Made by a program: the position numbers and the translations under genes
Shown: in pieces, positions 51,090 to 53,274 of the stretch
Position numbering within the stretch: the stretch's first letter is position 1
Layout: each line of letters opens with the position of its first letter
Notes under the pieces: model-generated
The model's database searches: none
What the model saw: the letters and a program-made list of their open reading frames with translations, nothing else
Told to the model about the DNA's origin: nothing
Origin: Acidobacteriaceae bacterium
GTDB taxonomy: Bacteria; Acidobacteriota; Terriglobia; Terriglobales; Acidobacteriaceae
Reading direction: 5' to 3'
DNA length: 53,274 nucleotides
NCBI GenBank assembly: GCA_003139795.1
Contig: PLGM01000314.1
Span: 1-53,274, forward strand

Positions 51090-51527
51090 CCAACCTGGAA
51101 AGGCTGCGGGTTGTCTTCGACACGAACACCGTCATTTCCGCACTCGCTTTCACGGTCGGTCGCTTGGCATGGCTGAGGGCACACTGGCGTGAGCGACGGT
51201 CGGTCCCCCTTGTGTCACATGGGACGGCGGCGGAGTTGAAGTGGGTTCTTGGCTACCGCAAGCTCAAGTTGAGCCCCGAGTGCCAAATCGAACTGTTTGG
51301 GGGATTACCTCAGCTACTGCGAAATCGTAGGAGTGACGGAAGACTGCCCTATCCGATGCCGGGACGTGAAGGACCAGCTTTTTCTCGACTTGGCGCAAAG
51401 CGGCAAAGCCGATCTGCTGGTCACAGGCGACGACGATTTGCTGGCGCTGGCCGGGCAAATGGCATTTCTTATTGAAACGCCCGAGACCTATCGGCGCAGA
51501 ATCTCCGGCGACAGGCGGAATCCATAA
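51086..51527 (+). pseudogene. PIN-domain toxin with a frameshift
   Basis: From TTG 51086 the first frame reads RLRVVFDTNTVISALAFTVG (first catalytic Asp), RSVPLVSHGTAAELKWVLGY and LSPECQIELFG. At 51299-51303 a run of five G shifts the frame; in the next frame the protein continues GDYLSYCEIVGVTEDCPIRC, RDVKDQLFLDLAQSGKADLL (catalytic Asp) and VTGDDDLLALAGQMAF (Asp), then ending at 51527. The total would be a normal PIN_3-family toxin of about 147 aa. One extra G explains all, so it is a recent pseudogene or a sequencing error. Confidence 0.85.
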
Positions 51528-51580
51528 GGCTGTCAAAGGTACCTCTGCCGCTGGAGCCGAAGCTGCGCTATCATCATTGC

Positions 51581-51859
51581 ATGGCGGTCATTCACATTTC
51601 GCGTGCAGACGCGGCAAGCGACTTCGATGGGCTGATGGCTCGCGCGGCGAACGGCGATGAGATATTCATCGAATCGAATGCGCGTGTCGTCGCCAGGCTT
51701 TTGCCCGCCGATGCGCACCGCCCCCGCCTGCTCTCAGAATCGCTCAGAATTCTCAAAGAGCGTGACTCCGCCGTAACCCTGGATGGCGAGTTCGGCCGCG
51801 ACCTCGAAGAGATCGTCAACAGCCACCGCGAACCGTTGAATCCTCCGGCATGGGAGTGA
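51581..51859 (+). CDS. Phd/YefM-type antitoxin
   Basis: A 92-aa protein starting MAVIHISRADAASDFDGLMA and continuing RAANGDEIFIESNARVVARL, the Phd/YefM DNA-binding domain (I-x-x-S-x-A-x-x-x-F-x-x-L-x-x-x-A-x-x-G-x-x-x-x-I). The C-terminal 40 residues (ILKERDSAVTLDGEFGRDLE) neutralise the toxin. It overlaps the VapC gene by 10 bp. Confidence 0.88.
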   Translation: MAVIHISRADAASDFDGLMARAANGDEIFIESNARVVARLLPADAHRPRLLSESLRILKERDSAVTLDGEFGRDLEEIVNSHREPLNPPAWE

Positions 51860-52263
51860 TTCTCGACTCCAGCGTAGTGATCGCCGCCGAGCGTCGCGGC
51901 GATACGCCCCGGCAGTTGGTCGAGCAGGCTATCGCTCTGGCCGGCAATCAGCAGGCCGCCCTTTCGTCCGTGGGACTTACTGAGTTGGTGCATGGCATCC
52001 ATCGGGCAAACTCGGCGCAGATAAGTCTTCGCCGCCGATCCTTTGTAGAAGAGCTTCGCACTGCGTTGACTGTTTATCCCTACACAGAGGAAGCCGCATT
52101 GCTCGCCGGACGCATCGACGGAGAACAGACGGCCAGAGGCATTCTCATTCCATTTCCGGACCTGCTGATCGGCGCCACGGCGCTCTCGCTTGGCTTCTCT
52201 GTGCTGACCAATAACTTGCGGCACTTCAAGCTTATTCCGGGCTTGGATGTTATTTTGATCTGA
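51850..52263 (+). CDS. vapC: VapC-like PIN-domain toxin
   Basis: A 137-aa PIN endoribonuclease: GVILDSSVVIAAERR (first Asp), ALSSVGLTELVHGIHRA (Glu), AGRIDGEQTARGILIPFPDL (Asp) and LIGATALSLGFSVLTNNLRH (Asp/Asn region). PIN toxins of VapBC pairs cut tRNA or rRNA. The frame is intact, unlike the PIN gene 300 bp upstream. Confidence 0.93.
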   Translation: MGVILDSSVVIAAERRGDTPRQLVEQAIALAGNQQAALSSVGLTELVHGIHRANSAQISLRRRSFVEELRTALTVYPYTEEAALLAGRIDGEQTARGILIPFPDLLIGATALSLGFSVLTNNLRHFKLIPGLDVILI

Positions 52264-52283
52264 TCAACTGCACCAAACATCAG

Positions 52284-52330
52284 CGTCCCAGGTCTCAAAG
52301 CGAGTTTAAGACCTGGGAACCACAACCCTC
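52284..52330. repeat. CCCAGGTCTCAAA hairpin repeat
   Basis: CCCAGGTCTCAAA (52287-52299) and TTTAAGACCTGGG (52305-52317) pair with one mismatch over 13 bp. It lies between convergent vapC and the HD-domain gene and is one of the cleanest copies of the dispersed family. Confidence 0.8.
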
Positions 52331-52377
52331 TGCCCACGCCGCCGACTCGCCGCCTTCTTTTCCCGGATCCCTATCAC

Positions 52378-53274
52378 CTATTCCGTGCCTTCTCCCAGCC
52401 ACCGTTTGGTATTCAGCAACTGCCGCTGATCCAGCGCCCACACCTTCCCCGTCAGCTCGTCCGGACCTTTGCCTTCGCGGATCGACTTCTCGAATTCGTT
52501 CGCCACGGCTTGCATCTTGGCGTCCAGATCGTCGAGAAAGCTGAGCACCAGGGCTTCGGGAATCATGGGGAGCTTGGGGGAACCGAATTCCAGCTTCCCG
52601 TGATGACTGAGAATCATGTGCAGGACGAGCAGCTTCAACTTCGGCGGGAAGTTGGGCAGGCTGTCCATGGCGCGCTCGGCGAGGGCCGCGCCGATCTGGA
52701 TGTGGCCCAGTAAAACGCCTTCGACTGTATAGTCGAAGCCGATCTCCCAGCTCAGCTCGCGCACCTTGCCGATGTCGTGGAGGATGACGCCGGTGAGCAG
52801 CAGGTCGCGGTCCAAGACGGGGTAGTGCGGAGCGACGCGGTCGGCCAGGGTGAGCAGGCTGACCACGTGCTCCAGCAGGCCGCCCAGCCAGGCGTGGTGG
52901 AGCAGCCTGGCGGCGGGGGCTTCGCGGTAGGCCTGGGCGAGGGTCGGGTCGGCCAGGAGAGTGGCCAGAAGCAGCTTGAGGTCGGGGTTGGTGAAGCTGT
53001 CGACGAAGCCGAGTAGCTGGCGCCAGAGCGCGGCAACGTCATAGGTGGTCGAGGGCAGCAGGTCGGTCTTGTCCACCTCGTTCGGCTGCGCCAGGCGAAG
53101 CTGGTCGATCTTCATCTGCAGGCGGTCGTCGAAGCGGGAGGCGCTGCCGCGGGCCTTCACAATGTCGCCCTTGTCGAAGTCCCTGGCGATGCGCGGGTCT
53201 CCGGGCTCCCACACGCGGCCTTCGAGCTGGCCGGTCTTGTCGCCCAGGATCAGGTTCAGGTAGGGCTTGTTGGT
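52378..53274 (-). CDS. HD-domain protein, YhaM-like 3'-5' exoribonuclease (5' end outside window)
   Basis: The frame is open to the window edge, giving 298 residues. It starts within an OB-fold: YLNLILGDKTGQLEGRVWEP, then FDKGDIVKARGSASRFDDR, as in the nucleic-acid-binding N-terminus of YhaM. The HD part follows: AARLLHHAWLGGLLEHVVSL (His), LLTGVILHDIGKVREL (His-Asp), VLLGHIQIG (His), LHMILSHHGKLEFGSP and EALVLSFLDDLDAKM (Asp). YhaM proteins degrade RNA or DNA from the 3' end. The start codon is not in the window. Confidence 0.88.
   Translation of the reverse strand, partial: TNKPYLNLILGDKTGQLEGRVWEPGDPRIARDFDKGDIVKARGSASRFDDRLQMKIDQLRLAQPNEVDKTDLLPSTTYDVAALWRQLLGFVDSFTNPDLKLLLATLLADPTLAQAYREAPAARLLHHAWLGGLLEHVVSLLTLADRVAPHYPVLDRDLLLTGVILHDIGKVRELSWEIGFDYTVEGVLLGHIQIGAALAERAMDSLPNFPPKLKLLVLHMILSHHGKLEFGSPKLPMIPEALVLSFLDDLDAKMQAVANEFEKSIREGKGPDELTGKVWALDQRQLLNTKRWLGEGTE

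Overview
The window (about 53 kb, GC-rich, roughly two thirds G+C by eye) looks like a chromosomal segment of an Acidobacteriota bacterium, probably the Terriglobia/Koribacter side. Supporting this: an 808-aa orphan FtsX/MacB-type permease with the architecture of the acidobacterial ADOP family, a fused AroD-AroE protein, TatB/TatC with an acidobacterial look, and a background of short dispersed repeats. No phage, insertion sequence, rRNA, tRNA or CRISPR array was found. The phylum call is inference from gene families, not from a marker tree.

Layout. 1-2.4 kb: end of a YqeY-like protein, a secreted ankyrin/DUF1566 protein and a small cytochrome c. 2.3-8.4 kb (minus strand): an aspartate-family amino acid cluster asd-lysC-dapB-(PAP2 phosphatase)-dapA, with a remnant of a DUF1080 gene after dapA. 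8.7-16 kb: an FG-GAP repeat exoprotein, an SDR oxidoreductase, a frameshifted YjbR gene, an M3 metallopeptidase and the ADOP permease. 16.2-17.8 kb: aroDE fusion. 17.9-20.9 kb: an accessory island of lower GC with a ParDE pair whose toxin is truncated, two unknown genes, an orphan HicB and a BrnTA pair. 20.9-27 kb: two lipoproteins, an ornithine-cyclodeaminase-like gene split by a 71-bp tandem duplication, DUF2203, and nadA. 27.3-34.2 kb: tatB-tatC, an M28 peptidase, a TerC-family protein, bacteriohemerythrin, nadB, and a Gly-rich secreted protein behind a large inverted repeat. 34.3-38.5 kb: orphan pstS, then a two-gene unit of a CrtC-like lipocalin protein and a three-part membrane protein (isoprenylcysteine-methyltransferase-like, PAP2-like, Lgt-like). 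38.7-44.6 kb: aroB-ubiE-CDF transporter, HicAB, and OsmC-PASTA-UPF0303. 44.7-49.7 kb (minus): aroC, a two-gene HEPN module, then def-fmt-rsmB. 49.8-53.3 kb: TPR protein, EVE protein, an AbrB/PIN pair with a frameshifted toxin, a Phd/VapC pair, and an HD-domain (YhaM-like) protein running off the end.

Together the core genes give pieces of lysine/threonine/methionine biosynthesis (asd, lysC, dapA, dapB), three loci of the shikimate pathway (aroDE, aroB, aroC), the first two steps of NAD synthesis (nadB, nadA), Tat export, menaquinone methylation, and initiator-tRNA formylation/deformylation.

The most unusual signals are: (1) the ICMT-like/PAP2-like/Lgt-like fusion coupled to a CrtC-like protein, a candidate undescribed envelope-lipid system; (2) several families of 7-bp and 8-bp periodic repeats and hairpin repeats that fill intergenic gaps and also form the C-terminal ends of several proteins (M3 peptidase, NadA, TerC, LysC, probably Asd) and part of TatB; (3) at least five broken genes in 53 kb; (4) a large inverted repeat whose right arm holds the ribosome binding site of a Gly-rich secreted protein; (5) a HEPN pair placed between aroC and def.
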